From positions 9,721,217 through 9,785,216 of the forward strand of contig CM039467.1 of the NCBI GenBank assembly GCA_022414725.1: 64,000 nt of DNA. The letters are read 5' to 3'. The stretch's first letter is position 1; the number at the start of each line of letters is the position of its first letter. The position numbers and the translations under genes are program-made. Below, in pieces: positions 1 to 11,788 of this stretch. Origin of the DNA: Microglena sp. YARC. Lineage: Eukaryota; Chlorophyta; Chlorophyceae; Chlamydomonadales; Chlamydomonadaceae. The notes beneath the pieces are model-generated. The model saw nothing but the letters and a program-made list of their open reading frames with translations, was not told where the DNA came from and did no database searches.

Positions 1-76
1 GTGTATGTGTGTATGTTTGGGGGTGGGGTGGGGGGGAGGGTGTGTGTGTGTGTGGGGGGGGGGGTAATCTTCTTAC

Positions 77-378
77 CTGTTGAGAAGTGGCTGTTCTGAC
101 TCCATCAATGAAATCAGTGTTGGGACACAACCTGCAGCCACCAGGGTGGCTTGGTTCTGTGGGTGTGCCAACACTAGGCAGCCGAGGACGTGGCAGCAGC
201 GAATGAGAAGCACTGACGGAGCACTGGGGCGAGCTAAAATCTTTGAGAGGACCACAAGGGCGCTTTGTTCGGTTTTTTCTGTGTTGGGAAGCTTGACGAG
301 GGAGCTTGCGATGAGGGTCTGGACCTCGTGGTGCTTGAGGCTTAGGCTGGACAGGGCGTCACAGGTGTGGCACATGAC
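77..378 (-). CDS. Exon A of armadillo-like repeat protein
   Basis: This is the most downstream host exon in the window. It starts after a CAG acceptor in plus-strand CACATGAC|CTG and ends at a GTAAGA donor (AACAG|GTAAGA). It is 302 nt, enters in phase 0 and leaves with two bases of a split codon. The peptide begins VMCHTCDALSSLSLKHHEV and contains amphipathic helices of armadillo/HEAT type, for example SALVVLSKILARP, HVLGCLVLAHPQNQATLVAAG and CVPTLISLME. The reading phase matches exon B exactly. The gene continues off the left edge. Exact protein identity is not recognised; armadillo-like folding is inferred from the leucine/alanine pattern and the 'N..LV..G.VP.L..LM' type repeat ending. Confidence 0.8.
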
Positions 379-1150
379 CTGGGTGGGGTGGTTGGGTAAG
401 GGGGTGGGGGTGGGTTGGCTGGGCTTGGTTTAGTTTGTTTTGGTTTGTTTTGGCTTGGTCCAGTTTGTATTGTGTTCGTTTTGGCTTGGTTTAGTTTATA
501 TTGTGTTTGTTTTGGCTTGTTTTTTTTTCCTGTGTTGGGCAGCTTGATGAGGGAGCTTGTGATGAGGGTCTGGACTGCGTGGTGCTTGAGGCTTAGGCTG
601 GACAGGGCGTCGCAGGTGTGGCACATGACCTGGGTGGGGTGGTTGGGTAAGGGGGTGGGGGTGGGTTGGCTGGGCTTGGTTTAGTTTGTTTTAGTTTGTT
701 TTGGCTTGGTCCAGTTTGTATTGTGTTTGTTTTGGCTTGGTTTAGTTTATATTGTGTTTGTTTTGGCTTGGTTTTTTTTCCTGTGTTGGGCAGCTTGATG
801 AGGGAGCTTGTGATGAGGGTCTGGACTGCGTGGTGCTTGAGGCTTAGGCTGGACAGGGCGTCGCAGGTGTGGCACATGACCTGGGTGGGGTGGTTGGGTA
901 AGGGGTGGGGTGGGTTGGCTGGGCTTGGTTTAGTTTGTTTTGGTTTGTTTTGGCTTGGTCCAGTTTGTATTGTGTTTGTTTTGGCTTGGTTTAGTTTATA
1001 TGGTGGTGGGTGGGGTAGGGGTGGGGGTGGGGGTGGGGGTATGGCAGTGGGGTGGTGATGAGCTTGCGATGAGGGTCTGCATATTGTGGTGCTTGAGGCT
1101 TAGGCTGGACAGGGCGTTGCAGGTGTAGCACATGACCTGGGGGTAAAGGG
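379..1150 (-). repeat. Tandem copies of exon A 5' edge with acceptor
   Basis: Three extra units of about 250 bp each repeat the first ~85 bp of exon A (VMCHTCDALSSLSLKHHAV, QTLITSSLIKLPNT) together with the CCACCCAG acceptor. They are separated by GT-rich, TTGGTTTAGTTTG-type spacer. Copies sit near 541-632, 793-883 and 1,059-1,135. The last is the most diverged. They lie only on the acceptor side of exon A, that is, in its upstream intron. Confidence 0.85.
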
Positions 1151-1166
1151 GGAGGTATCGGCTTGA

Positions 1167-1252
1167 TTCGGTTTGTTTTGGTTTGTTTTGGTTTGTTTTG
1201 GTTTGTTTTGGTTTGTTTTGGTTTGTTTTGGTTTGTTTTGGTTTGTTTGGTT
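1167..1252. repeat. 10-bp microsatellite (GGTTTGTTTT)n
   Basis: About nine near-perfect copies of GGTTTGTTTT lie between the exon A array and the exon B array. There is no coding potential. Confidence 0.9.
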
Positions 1253-1379
1253 TGTGGGGCTGTGTTGTGTTGAGAAGCCAATCGAAATGAACAGTAAATC
1301 AGTTACCTATTGTCTGCTTCATGCATCCTTAGCAAAGTTGTTGACCGTTTTGCTCTAAAAATAGTGGTAAACACAGAAA

Positions 1380-4300
1380 ACAAATATATATTTAATTTGG
1401 CGTCCTTGAATTTCAGCAGCTGGGTCAAGGCATGAACAGTTTCCGTGTTGTGTTGTGTTGCGTTGTGTTGAGAAGCCAATGGAAATGCACTCACATCAAG
1501 CTAACCTAGTGTCTGCTTCATCTATACTTAGCAAAGTTGTTGACCGTTTTGCTCTAAAAATAGTAGTAAACACAGAAAACAAATATATATTTAATTTGGC
1601 GTCCTTGAATGTCAGCAGCTGGGTCAAGGCATGAACAGTTTCCGTGTTGTGTGGTTGTGTTTGTGTCTGCTTGTTGTGTGGTTGTGTTTGTGTGGTGTTG
1701 TGTGGTTGTTGTGTGGTGTTGTTGTGTGGTTGTGTTTGTGTGTGCGTGTGTGTGTGTTGTGTTGTGTTGGTGTTTGTGTGGTTGTGTTGTGTGGTGTTGT
1801 GTGTTGGTTGTTGTGTGCGTTGTGCTGTGTTGTGTGGTTGTGTTGTCTGTGTGGTGTTGTGTGGTGGTGTTGTGCTGTGTTGGTTGTGTTGTGTGGTGTT
1901 GTGTGGTTGTGTGGTGTTGTGTGGTGTTCTGTGGTTGTGTTGTGTGATGTTGTGCTGTGTCGTGTTGAGAAGCCAATGGAAATGCACAGTAACTCACACT
2001 CTGCTTACCTATTGCCTGCTTCATGCATAATTTGCAAAGTTTAGCTCTAAATTCTAATTTCTAATTTGCACCATTCTAATTTGCACCATTTAGCTCTAAA
2101 AATAATAGGAAACTCGAAACAAAGGGAAATCTGATCACTGTGGCGTCCCTGCAAGTGTGTCCCTGCAAGTGAATCCCTGCAAGTGAAGTCAAGTGTGTCC
2201 CTGCAAGTGTGTCCCTGCAAGTGAATCCCTGCAAGTGTGTCAAGGCATGAAATGTGTAGTGTTGTGTTGTGTTTTGTGGTGTTGTGTGGTGTTGTGTTGT
2301 GTGGTTGTGTGGTGTGGTGTGGTGTTGTGTTGTGTTTTGTTGGGAAGCCAATGGAAATGCACAGTAACTCACACTCGGCTTACCTTGGCGTCCTTGAACG
2401 TCAGCAGCTGTGTCAAGGCATGTACTGTTTATGAGGTGGGGTGGGGTACGAATCTGTGAAGAGGCTCTGTACCCTGTCGTGTGTACTTCGCAAAGTTGTC
2501 GGCCGTTTTGCTATACAAATAGTAGAAACACGAAAAAATAATAATCTGCTTACCTTGACGTCCTTGAATGTCAGCAGCTTTGTCAAGGCATGAACAGTTT
2601 CCGTGTTGTGTTGTGTTGTGATGAGTTGCGTTGTGTTGAGAAGCCAATGGAAATGCACTCACACCAAGCTAACCTAGTGTCTGCTTCATCTACACATCGC
2701 AAAGTTGCCGAGTGTGTTAGCTATAAAATTGCGGTAAACACGGAAAAAATAATAATCGGCTTACCTTGGCGTCCTTGAATGTCAGCAGCTGTGTCAAGGC
2801 ATGAACAGTTTACGAGGTGGGGTGGGGTACGAATCTGTGAAGAGGCTCTGTACCCTGTTGTATATAGTTCGCAAAGTTGTCGACTGTTTTGCTAAACAAA
2901 TAGTAGTAAACACAAAAAAACAAAATCGGCTTACCTTGGCGTCCTTGAACGTCAGCAGCTGGGTCTAGGCATGAACTGTTTATGAGGTGGGGTGGGGTAA
3001 GAATCTGTGAAGAAGCTCTGTACCCTGTCGTGTGTACTTCGCAAAGTTGTCGGCCGTTTTGCTATACAAATAGTAGTAGACACGAAAAAATAATAATCTG
3101 CTTACCTTGGCATCCTTGAATGTCAGCAACTTTGTCAAGGCATGAACAGTTTCCGTGTTGTGTTGTGTTGTGTTGCGTTGTGTTGAGAAGCCAATGGAAA
3201 TGCACTCACACCAAGCTAATCTAGTGTCTGCTTCATCTATACATCGCAAAGTTGCCGAGTGTGTTAGCTATAAAATTGCGGTAAACACGGAAAAAATAAT
3301 AATCTGCTTACCTTGGCGTCCTTGAATGTCAGCAGCTGTGTCAAGGCATGAACAGTTTACGAGGTGGGGTGGGGTACGAATCTGTGAAGAGGCTCTGTAC
3401 CCTGTCGTGTGTACTTCGCAAAGTTGTCGGCCGTTTTGCTTTCCAAAAGTAGTAAACACGAAAAAATTATAATCTGCTTACCTTGGCGTCCTTGAATGTC
3501 AGCAGCTGTGTCAAGGCATGGATTGTCTCCCGGGCACTGAGCACTTCTTGTTGAGCTGGTCGCCCCACCTCTGCCTCCACCCCACCCATCATTCACACTC
3601 GGCTTACCTTGGCGTCCTTGAATGTTAGAAGCTGAGTCAAGGCATGGACAGTTACTGGGGGAAGGGGGTGGATGGTGTGGGGCAGGAAGCTATCAAGGAG
3701 GTCTGTAACTTTCGTGTATTATGGTGTCGACCGTTTCGCTCAAAACATAGTAGCAAACTCGAAATAAAGGAAAATCTGATTACCTTGGCGTCCTTGAATG
3801 TCAGAAGCTGAGTCAAGGCATGACCAGTTACTGGGGGAAGGGGGTGGATGGTGTGGGGCAGGAAGCTGTCAAGGAGGTCTGCAACTTGCAGTGTCTGCTT
3901 CATGTATTATGGTGTCGACCGTTTCGCTCAAAACATAGTAGCAAACTCGAAGGAAAGGAAAATCTGCTTACCTTGGCGTCCTTGAATGTCAGAAGCTGAG
4001 TCAAGGCATGGACAGTTACTGGGGGAAGGGGGTGGATGGTGTGGGGCAGGAAGCTGTCAAGGAGGTCTGTAACTTGCAGTGCCTGCTTCGTGTATTATGG
4101 TGTCGACCGTTTCGCTCAAAAAATAGTAGCAAACTCGAAGCAAAGGAAAATCTGATTACCTTGGCGTCCTTGAATGTCAGAAGCTGAGTCAAGGCATGAA
4201 CACTTACTGGGGGAAGGGGGTGGATGGTGTGGGGCAGGAAGCTGTCAAGGAGGTCTGTAACTTGCAGTGTCTGCTTCGTGTATTATGGTGTCGACCGTTT

Positions 4301-5163
4301 CGCTCAAAAAATAGTAGCAAACTCGAAGCAAAGGAAAATCTGATTACCTTGGCGTCCTTGAATGTCAGCAGCTGTGTGAAGGCATGACCAGTTACTGGGG
4401 TACTGAGCACTGCTTGCTGAGCTGGTTGCCCCACCCATCAGTCACAATCCGCTTACCTTGGCGTCCTTGAATGTCAGCAGCTGTGTCAAGGCATGACCAG
4501 TTACTGGGGTACTGAGCACTGCTTGCTGAGCTGGTTGCCCCACCCATCAGTCACAATCCGCTTACCTTGGCGTCCTTGAATGTCAGCAGCTGTGTCAAGG
4601 CATGACCAGTTACTGGGGTACTGAGCACTGCTTGCTGAGCTGGTTGCCCCACCCATCAGTCACAATCCGCTTACCTTGGCGTCCTTGAATGTCAGCAGCT
4701 GGGTGAAGGCATGACCAGTTACTGGGGTACTGAGCACTGCTTGCTGAGCTGGTTGCCCCACCCATCTGTCACAATCCGCTTACCTTGGCGTCCTTGAATG
4801 TCAGCAGCTGGGTCAAAGCATGGACTGTCTCCGGGGTACTAAGCACTTGCTAGCTGAGCTGATTGCGCCGGAGGGGGCACGCTAGTCCCCACAAAGCCAG
4901 TCCCCAGTGAATCAGAAACCTATACCCTAAACCCTAAACCCTAAACCAAAGGAGATATGGCTTTGTGGGGACTAGCTTCCCCCCTCCGATCGCCCCTCCT
5001 CCACCTCCACCCCATCCATCAGTCACAATCTGCTTGCCTTGGCGTCCTTGAACGTCAGCAGCTGGGTCAAGGCATGGACTGTCTCCGGGGAACTGAGCAC
5101 TGCTTGCTGAGCTGGTCGCCCCACCACTGCCTCTAGCCCACCCATCATTCACAATCTGCTTAC
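1380..5163 (-). repeat. Array of about 19 copies of exon B 3' edge with donor
   Basis: Roughly 110-210-bp units repeat the last ~50 bp of exon B (HALTQLLTFKDAK) followed by the GTAAGC-type donor. Copies begin near 1,399, 1,600, 2,386, 2,562, 2,768, 2,938, 3,108, 3,317, 3,487, 3,611, 3,787, 3,974, 4,164, 4,349, 4,459, 4,569, 4,678, 4,788 and 5,040. Most keep an intact AAG|GTAAGC. The copies at about 1,390 and 1,590 have lost the GT. Spacers include GTGTTGT-rich stretches (1,640-1,965) and a recurring block AGAAGCCAATGGAAATGCAC. All copies are on the donor side of the real exon. Confidence 0.9.
4870..4987. mobile_element. 118-bp MITE-like insertion carrying telomere-type repeats
   Basis: The ends form 30-bp terminal inverted repeats with two mismatches (left 4,870-4,899, right 4,958-4,987; core GCTAGTCCCCACAAAGCCA). 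They are flanked by an imperfect 9-bp duplication of the host array: GATTGCGCC at 4,861-4,869 and GATCGCCCC at 4,988-4,996. The interior holds three head-to-tail CCCTAAA units at 4,925-4,947. It interrupts one unit of the exon B donor-side array. No ORF is present, so it would be non-autonomous. The superfamily is not assigned. Confidence 0.75.
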
Positions 5164-5298
5164 CTTGGCGTCCTTGAATGTCAGAAGCTGGGTCAAAGCA
5201 TGGACTGTCTCCGGGGCACTGAGCACTGCTTGCTGAGCTGGTCGCCCCACCTCTGCCACGTTGCTGATCACCGTCAATGCAATCTCTAGGCCGTCAAC
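5164..5298 (-). CDS. Exon B of armadillo-like repeat protein
   Basis: This is a 135-nt exon of exactly 45 codons, phase 0 at both ends, between a CCACCAG acceptor and an AAG|GTAAGC donor. The peptide runs from VDGLEIALTVISNVAEVG through RPAQQAVLSAPE to TVHALTQLLTFKDAK, a typical pair of armadillo-type helices. It is the only unit in the region that joins the acceptor-side and the donor-side repeat families in one open frame. That is why I take it as the real exon and the flanking copies as duplicates. Confidence 0.85.
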
Positions 5299-5894
5299 CT
5301 GGTGGGGATGGGGTGGGATGGGGGTAGAGGGTAGGGGTGGGGTGAGTGGGTAGGGGTAGGGATGGGGTGAGGAGAGTGGGGAAGGGATGGGGTGAGGGGT
5401 GGAAGGGATGAGTGAATAGGAGAGGGGGGGGGGGGGGGTAGGGGTTCCCACCTCTGCCACATTGCTGATCACCGTCAATGCAATCTCTAGGCCGTCAACC
5501 TGGTGGGGATGGGGTGGGATGGGGTAGAGGGTAGAGGGTAGGGGGGGGGGGGGGGGGGGGGGGGTAGGGTTCCCACCTCTGCCACATTGCTGATCACCGT
5601 CAATGCGATCTCTAGGCCATCAACCTGGTGGGGATGGGGTGGGATGGGGTAGAGGGTAGGGATTGGGTGAGGAGAGAGGGAAAAGGATGGTGTGAGGGAA
5701 GAGAGGGATGGCAGAGAAGAGAGAGAGGTGGAGGAGGTGGGAAGGGGGGGGGGGGGGGGGGAGGTCCAACCTCCACATTACTGATCACGGTTAGTGCTAT
5801 CTCTAGGCCATCAACCTGGTGGGGATTGGGTGGGAAAGGGGAGAACATATGGTGAGAGGAATGGTGTGAGGGTGGAAGGAAAGGGTGAGAAGGG

Positions 5895-5925
<31 letters not shown>

Positions 5926-7205
5926 CCACCCCTTTCACATTGCTGATCACCGTCAGTGCTATCTCAAGGCTGTCAACCTGGTGGGGAGGGGTGGGGGAGG
6001 GGAGGGAAAGGGATGGGATGAGGAGAGGGGAAAGGGATGGTGTGAGGGGAGGAAGGAATAGGGGAGAAGGGGGAGGGGGGGAAGGTGATCCCACCTCGGC
6101 CAATGTGATCTCTAGGCTGTCAACTCGGTGGGGATGGGGGTGGGTAGGGGGTAGGGATTGGGTGAGGAGAGGGGGGAAAGGGATGGCGTGAGGGGAGGAA
6201 GGAATAGGGGGAGGGGGGGAAGGTGGTCCTATCTCGGCCAATGTGATCTCTAGGCTGTCAACTCGGTGGGGATGGGGTGGGAGAGGGGTAGGGATTGGGT
6301 GAGGAGAGGGGGGAAGGGATGGTGTGAGGGGAGGAAGGAATAGGGGAGAAGGGGAGGGGGGAAGGTGGTCCCACCTCGGCCAATGTGATCTCTAGGCTGT
6401 CAACTCGGTGGGGATGGGGTGGGAGAGGGGGTAGGGATTGGGTGAGGAGAGGGGAAGGGATAGTGTGAGGGGAGGAAGGAATAGGGAGAAGGGGAGGGGG
6501 GGAAGGTGGTCCCACCTCGGCCAATGTGATCTCTAGGCTGTCAACTCGGTAGGATGGGTGAGGGTGGAGGGAATGGGTGAAAAGGAAGGGGGGGGTGGGG
6601 GTGGGGGAGGAGGTCCCACCTCTGCCACATTGCTGATCACGGTCAGTGCGATCTCAAGGCCGTCAACCTGGTGGGGATGGGTGAGGTGGGTAGGGGGTAA
6701 GGATTGGTGAGGAGAGGGGGGAAGGAATGAGGTAAGGGGTGAAGGGATGGGTGAGAAGAGGGGTTGGGATGAGGTGGGAAGGGAGGGAAGGAGGTCCCAC
6801 CTCCACATTGCTGATCACGGTCAGTGCGATCTCAAGGCCGTCAACCTGGTGAGGTGGGTGGGGGGTAGGGGGGTAGGGATTGGGTGAGGAGAGGGGGAAG
6901 GAATTAGGTAAGGGGTGAAGGGATGGGTGAATAGGAGGGGGGGGGGGGGGGGGGGGGGAGGGGGAGAAGGAGGTCCCACCTCCACATTGCTGATCACGGT
7001 CAGTGCGATCTCAAGGCCGTCAACCTGGTGGGGATGGGTGAGGTGGGTAGGGGGTAGGGGTAGGGATTGGGTGAGGAGAGGGGGGAAGTAATTAGGTAAG
7101 GGGTGAAGGGATGGGTGAATAGGAGGGGGGGGGGGGGGGGGAGAAGGAGGTCCCTCTGCCACATTGCTGATCACCGTCAGTGCGATCTCAAGGCCGTCAA
7201 CCTGG
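5299..7205 (-). repeat. Array of about 12 copies of exon B 5' edge with acceptor
   Basis: Units of about 120-190 bp repeat the first ~50 bp of exon B (VDGLEIALTVISNV) plus the CCCCACCAG acceptor. Their plus-strand GTCAACCTGGTGGGG signature occurs near 5,490, 5,618, 5,810, 5,970, 6,118, 6,256, 6,398, 6,538, 6,660, 6,838, 7,018 and 7,196. They are separated by G-rich plus-strand spacer (C-rich on the sense strand), including G runs of up to about 30 at 5,893-5,922. The pyrimidine-rich sense strand would serve as a polypyrimidine tract in front of each acceptor copy. Confidence 0.88.
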
Positions 7206-7416
7206 TGGGGATGGGTGAGGTGGGTAGAGGGCAGGGATTGGGTGAGGAGAGGGGGTGAGGGATGAGGTAACGGGTGAAAGAGATGGGTGAGAGGGATGTA
7301 TGTGTGTGTGTGTGTGTAAGGGGGGGGGGGAGGATGGGTTGAAGGATGATGAGAGGGGTTGAAGAGATGGGTGAGAAGGGGGGGGGGGGGGGGGGGGGGG
7401 GGGGAGATGAGCCTAA
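7206..7416. repeat. G-rich and TG-rich low-complexity stretch
   Basis: This stretch is GGGATGGGTGAGG-type sequence with a (TG) run near 7,300-7,316 and a G run of about 28 at 7,378-7,404. I see no exon, only intronic low-complexity sequence between the two arrays. Confidence 0.7.
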
Positions 7417-8357
7417 CCCTCCTGGTCCTTGGGTGTGGTAGCAGTGCCCGACAGGTGCCAGGTGCTGGCTGCCCGTAGCACAGGAGCCATGGCCGCCAAG
7501 ATGCCGCCCTGCACCAGCTGGGAGTGTAGTGTGCTGTAATACAAACCCAACCTTACCCGACCCTCCACATCATAACCCACCCTAAGCCAGCCAAACCCAC
7601 CTGGTCCTTGGGCGTGGTAGCAGTGCCCGACAGGTGCCAGGTGTTGGATGCCTGCAGCACAGGAGCCATGGCCGCCAAGATGCCGCCCTGCACTAGATTA
7701 GCATGGTAGCAATGCTGATATTTTGAACACTGACCCAGCCCACCCTACCCTACCCTAACCCAGCCTAACCCACCTGGTCCTTGGGTGTGGTAGCAGTGCC
7801 CGACAGGTGCCAGGTGTTGGCTGCCTGCAGCACAGAAGCCATGGCCGCCAAGATGCCGCCCCGCACTAGATTATCATGGTAGCAATGCTGATATTTTGAA
7901 CACTAACCCAGCCCACCCTACCCCAGACTACCCTACCCTAACCCAGCCCACTCTAACCCAGCCTAACCCACCTGGTCCTTGGGTGTGGTAGCAGTGCCCG
8001 ACAGGTGCCAGGTGTTGGCTGCCTGCAGCACAGGAGCCATGGCCGCCAAGATGCCGCCCCGCACTAGATTAGCATGGTAGCAATGCTGATATTTTGAACA
8101 CTGACCCAGCCCACCCTACCCTACCCTAACCCAGCCCACTCTAACCCAGCCTAACCCACCTGGTCCTTGGGTGTGGTAGCAGTGCCCGACAGGTGCCAGG
8201 TGTTGGAAGCCTGCAGCACAGGAGCCATGGCCGCCAAGATGCCGCCCTGCACTAGATTAGCATGGTAGCAATGCTGATATTTTGAACACTGACCCAGCCC
8301 ACCCTACCCCAGACTACCCTACCCTAACCCAGCCCACCCTAACCCAGCCTAACCCAC
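7417..8357 (-). repeat. Five copies of exon C 3' edge with donor
   Basis: Units of about 190 bp near 7,418, 7,601, 7,771, 7,971 and 8,160 repeat the end of exon C (GGILAAMAPVLQAANTWHLSG, then TATTPKDQ) followed by GTGGGTTAGG donors. They carry CCCTACCCTAACCC-type spacers. All lie downstream of the real exon C. Confidence 0.88.
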
Positions 8358-8933
8358 CTGGTCCTTGGGTGTGGTAGTGGTGCCCGACAAGTGCCAGGTG
8401 TTGGCTGCCTGCAGCACAGGAGCCATGGCCGCCAAGATACCACCCTGCACCAGCTGGGCGTGTAGCGTGCTGTGGGAGGAGAGGTGTCGAGTGAGGTTCA
8501 GGGCGGCCTTCTGAGTTGCTGTTAGGTACACTGGGGAGATTGGGTCTGCTAGTGAGGGGGCGGCGGCATGGTCTGCTTGGGTTCCTGACATTGTTGCCGG
8601 TGTCTGTGTCTGTGTTGTGCTCCCAGTGCTGGAGGAGACTGAAGAATCTGCAGCTGCATGAGTACTAGCATCTTCAGCAGCAGCTCCAGCAGTAGCAGCA
8701 CCAGCAACAGTAGCAGCACCAGCACCAGCATCAGTACCAGCATCTTCAGCAGCAGCAGGAGCAGCAGCAGTTGTACCAGAAGGGGGAGATGTTTGTGCTA
8801 GCTGGCCCAGCCTCGACCTGGGCCCAGGGCCACCCGCCGCTGCCCCAGCTGTAGCTGTGGCCTTTGGCGAGTGGGCCCTTGTGCCCCAGCATAGGTTGGC
8901 TAGGGTGGTGCACAGCCCAGCATGCAGCAGCAC
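8358..8933 (-). CDS. Exon C of armadillo-like repeat protein
   Basis: This 576-nt exon of 192 codons is phase 0 on both sides, with acceptor TTTCCAG|GTGCTG and donor GACCAG|GTGGGT. It opens with an armadillo-like helix (VLLHAGLCTTLANLCWGTRA). It continues through a low-complexity Ala/Thr/Ser/Gly linker of about 100 residues (AATVAGAATAGAAAEDAS and similar). It closes with another repeat: TATQKAALNLTRHLSSH, STLHAQLVQGGILAAMAP, VLQAANTWHL. The linker is probably a disordered loop inside the solenoid. Its first and last ~70 bp are the parts copied into the flanking introns. Confidence 0.85.
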
Positions 8934-10110
8934 CTGGAAATAGTCAAAATACGAGTGTGGGAGTGGGTTTGGGTGTGGGTGTGGGTGGTTGGTGGGTTTG
9001 GTTGGTGGTGTGGGGGTGTGGTTGGTGTGGTTGGTGTGGTTGGTGTGGGTGTGGGTGTGGTGTGCCCTTGTTCCCCAGCACAGGTTGGCTAGGGTGGTGC
9101 ACAGCCTAGCATGCAGCAGCACCTGGAAATTGTCAAAATACGAGTAAGACTAAAAAGCAATGAGGTGTATGGAGAATAGCCCAGCATGCAGCAGCACCTA
9201 CAGGGTCAACGGGTGGTTGAGGTTGGTTGGTGGGTGGTGGGTGGTGGGTGGTGTGGGTGGTGTGGTGCACAGCCCAGCAAGAAGAAGCACCTGCAAATAG
9301 TCAAAATAAAAGTAAAACTACACAACTGTATGGAGAATAGCCCAGCATGCAGCAGCACCTACAGGGTCAACGGGTGGTTGAGGTTGGTTGGTGGGTGGTG
9401 GGTGGTGCGTGGTGTGGGTGGTGTGGTGCACAGCCCAGCAAGAAGAAGCACCTGCAAATAATCAAAATACAAGTAAAACTACACAACTGTATGGTGAATA
9501 GCCCAGCATGCAGCAGCACCTACAGGGTCAACGGGTGGTTGAGGTTGGTTGGTGGGTGGTGGGTGGTGCGTGGTGCGTGGTGCGTGTGGTGGTGGGTGGT
9601 GGTTGGTGCATGGTGTGTGGTGGTGGGTGGTGGTTGGTTGGTGCACATGGTGCAAAGCCCAGCATGCAGCAGCTCCTGCAGGGGGGGGGTGAGTGGGTTT
9701 GATGGGTGTGGGTGTGGTGTGCCCTTGTGCCCCAGCACAGGTTTTCTATGTGGTGCACAGCCCAGAATGCAGCAGAACCTGCAGGGGGGGTGGGTGAGTG
9801 GGTTTGATGGGTGTGGGTGTGGTGTGCCCTTGTGCCCCAGCACAGGTTTTCTATGTGGTGCACAGCCCAGAATGCAGCAGAACCTGCAGGGGGTGTGGGT
9901 GAGTGGGTTTGATGGGTGTGGGTGTGGTGTGCCCTTGTGCCCCAGCACAGGTTTTCTATGTGGTGCACAGCCCAGAATGCAGCAGAACCTGCAGGGGGTG
10001 TGGGTGAGTGGGTTTGATGGGTGTGGGTGTGGTGTGCCCTTGTGCCCCAGCACAGGTTTTCTATGTGGTGCACAGCCCAGAATGCAGCAGCACCTGCAGG
10101 GGGTGTGGGT
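8934..10110 (-). repeat. Array of about 11 copies of exon C 5' edge with acceptor
   Basis: Copies of the exon C start (VLLHAGLCTTLANLCWGTRAH and shorter derivatives) with its acceptor occur near 9,104, 9,180, 9,273, 9,341, 9,432, 9,501, 9,658, 9,762, 9,866, 9,972 and 10,077. The four units between 9,660 and 10,090 are almost identical, with a spacing of about 105 bp, which indicates recent expansion. Spacers are GGTGGGTGG-rich. Confidence 0.87.
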
Positions 10111-10289
10111 GATTGAGGTTGGTTGGAAGGTGGTGGGGGTTGGTGTGGGTGTGTTTTTGGGTGTGGATTTGGATGAGTGGGTGGGAGTTTGGGTGAGAGT
10201 TTGCGTGTGTGTGGGTTTGGGTGAGTGGGTGGGAGTTTGGGTTTGGGTGTGGTAGGTGTGGGTGTGGGTGTGTGGGGTATATTTATATA

Positions 10290-11788
10290 TAAATACAAGG
10301 CAGGAGAGTAAGTTGAGAATGGCGACACAAGGGTTGTCTGATCCGTGGCATATGGCCACACACTCCACATACCCTGACCCCCACACCACCCCTACCACTA
10401 CCTACACCGGGACCACCAACACCAACACCGTCACTACCACCACCAACACCACGACCATCAACACCAACACTAACACCAACATCACCACCAACTCTAACAC
10501 CAACGCCACCAACATCACCACCTTGCACTTGATGCGACAGCTGGCCGCCCCATACCTCACCTTGAGCGCTGCCCGCTGGCGCACAAGGCAAGAGAGTAAG
10601 TTGAGGATTGCGACACGGGAGTTCTCTGATCCAGTGCATATCAGTGCCATTGCATGAGGTACTTTTAACAAGTTAGCTTCCAAAAGGTATCGCACAGATA
10701 GTACATACAGTAGAAAACAAGCATTAGAGCAGTACCTTGAGAGCTGCCTGCTGGCGCACAAGGCAAGAGAGCAAGTTAAGGATTGCGGCGCAAGGGTTGT
10801 CTGACCCGTTGCATATGGCCACACACTCCTTGCCCTTGATGTAGCAACTACCAGCGCTGCATTCGCTGGATAGCATTTCAATGAGCACATTTTGACGGCT
10901 GGCATCTGATGCCAACACCGCGACCACCAACACTTACACCACCAACAACCACATCACCAACAACACTTACACCAACAACACCAACACGACCAACAACACC
11001 ATCACTACCTTGCCCCTGATACAACAGTTGCCCGCCCCATACCTCACCTTGAGGGCGGCCCGTTGGCGCACAAGGCAGGAGAGTAAGTTGAGAATGGCGA
11101 CACAAGGGTTTTCTGACCCGTTGCATATCCCTACACACTTCACACACCGTGATCACCACCTCAAACCCCTACCCCCCCACCACCACCACCACCACGACCA
11201 CCAAAACAACCGTCAACACCACCAACACAACTAAAAACTAGTCAAGCTGTACCTTGAGGGCTGCCCGCTGGCGCACAAGGCAAGAAAGCAAGTTGAGGAT
11301 GGCGACACAAGGGTTTTCTGACCCAGTGCAGAATGCCACACACTCCTTGCCCTTGATGTGGCAGCTAACTGCTCCCATACCACCACCACGAACAACACCA
11401 ACCCCACCAACAACTAAACCGCGACCACCAATACGACCATCAACAGCACCCCCACCCCCACCACCAACAACACCACCACAACCAGAAAGTAGGCAAGCAG
11501 CACCTGGAGGGCGGCCCATTGGCGAAAAAGGCAGGAAAGCAAGTTCAGAATGGCGACACAAGGGTTGTCTGATCCGTTGCATATGGCCACACACTCCTTG
11601 CCCTTGATGAGGCAGCTGCCAGCGCCACATGGCAGCTGCCACCACCAACACCAACACCGTAACCACCAATACCACCAACACCGTCAACACCACCATTACC
11701 TACACCGGGACCACCAACACCACCACCAACCCCACCGCAACCATCACCACCAGCACTTGATGCGACAGCTGGCCGCCCCATACCTCAC
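10290..11788 (-). repeat. Six copies of exon D 3' edge with donor
   Basis: Units near 10,298, 10,555, 10,735, 11,050, 11,252 and 11,503 repeat the exon D end (CVAICNGSENPCVAILNLLS, CLVRQRAALK) and a GTGAGG or GTACTG/GTACAG-type continuation. Spacers are (CCA ACA)-rich. They lie downstream of the real exon. Confidence 0.86.

Noticed and set aside
1496..2044. Long Thr/Gln/His/Asn-rich minus-strand ORFs and Cys/Val/Leu-rich plus-strand ORFs
   Set aside because: They are translations of GTGTTGTGTGGTTGT repeats between copies of the exon B edge; no initiation context or domain.
9347..10398. Overlapping ~300-codon ORFs on both strands
   Set aside because: They cover the tandem exon C acceptor copies; the codons repeat the array and lack independent support.
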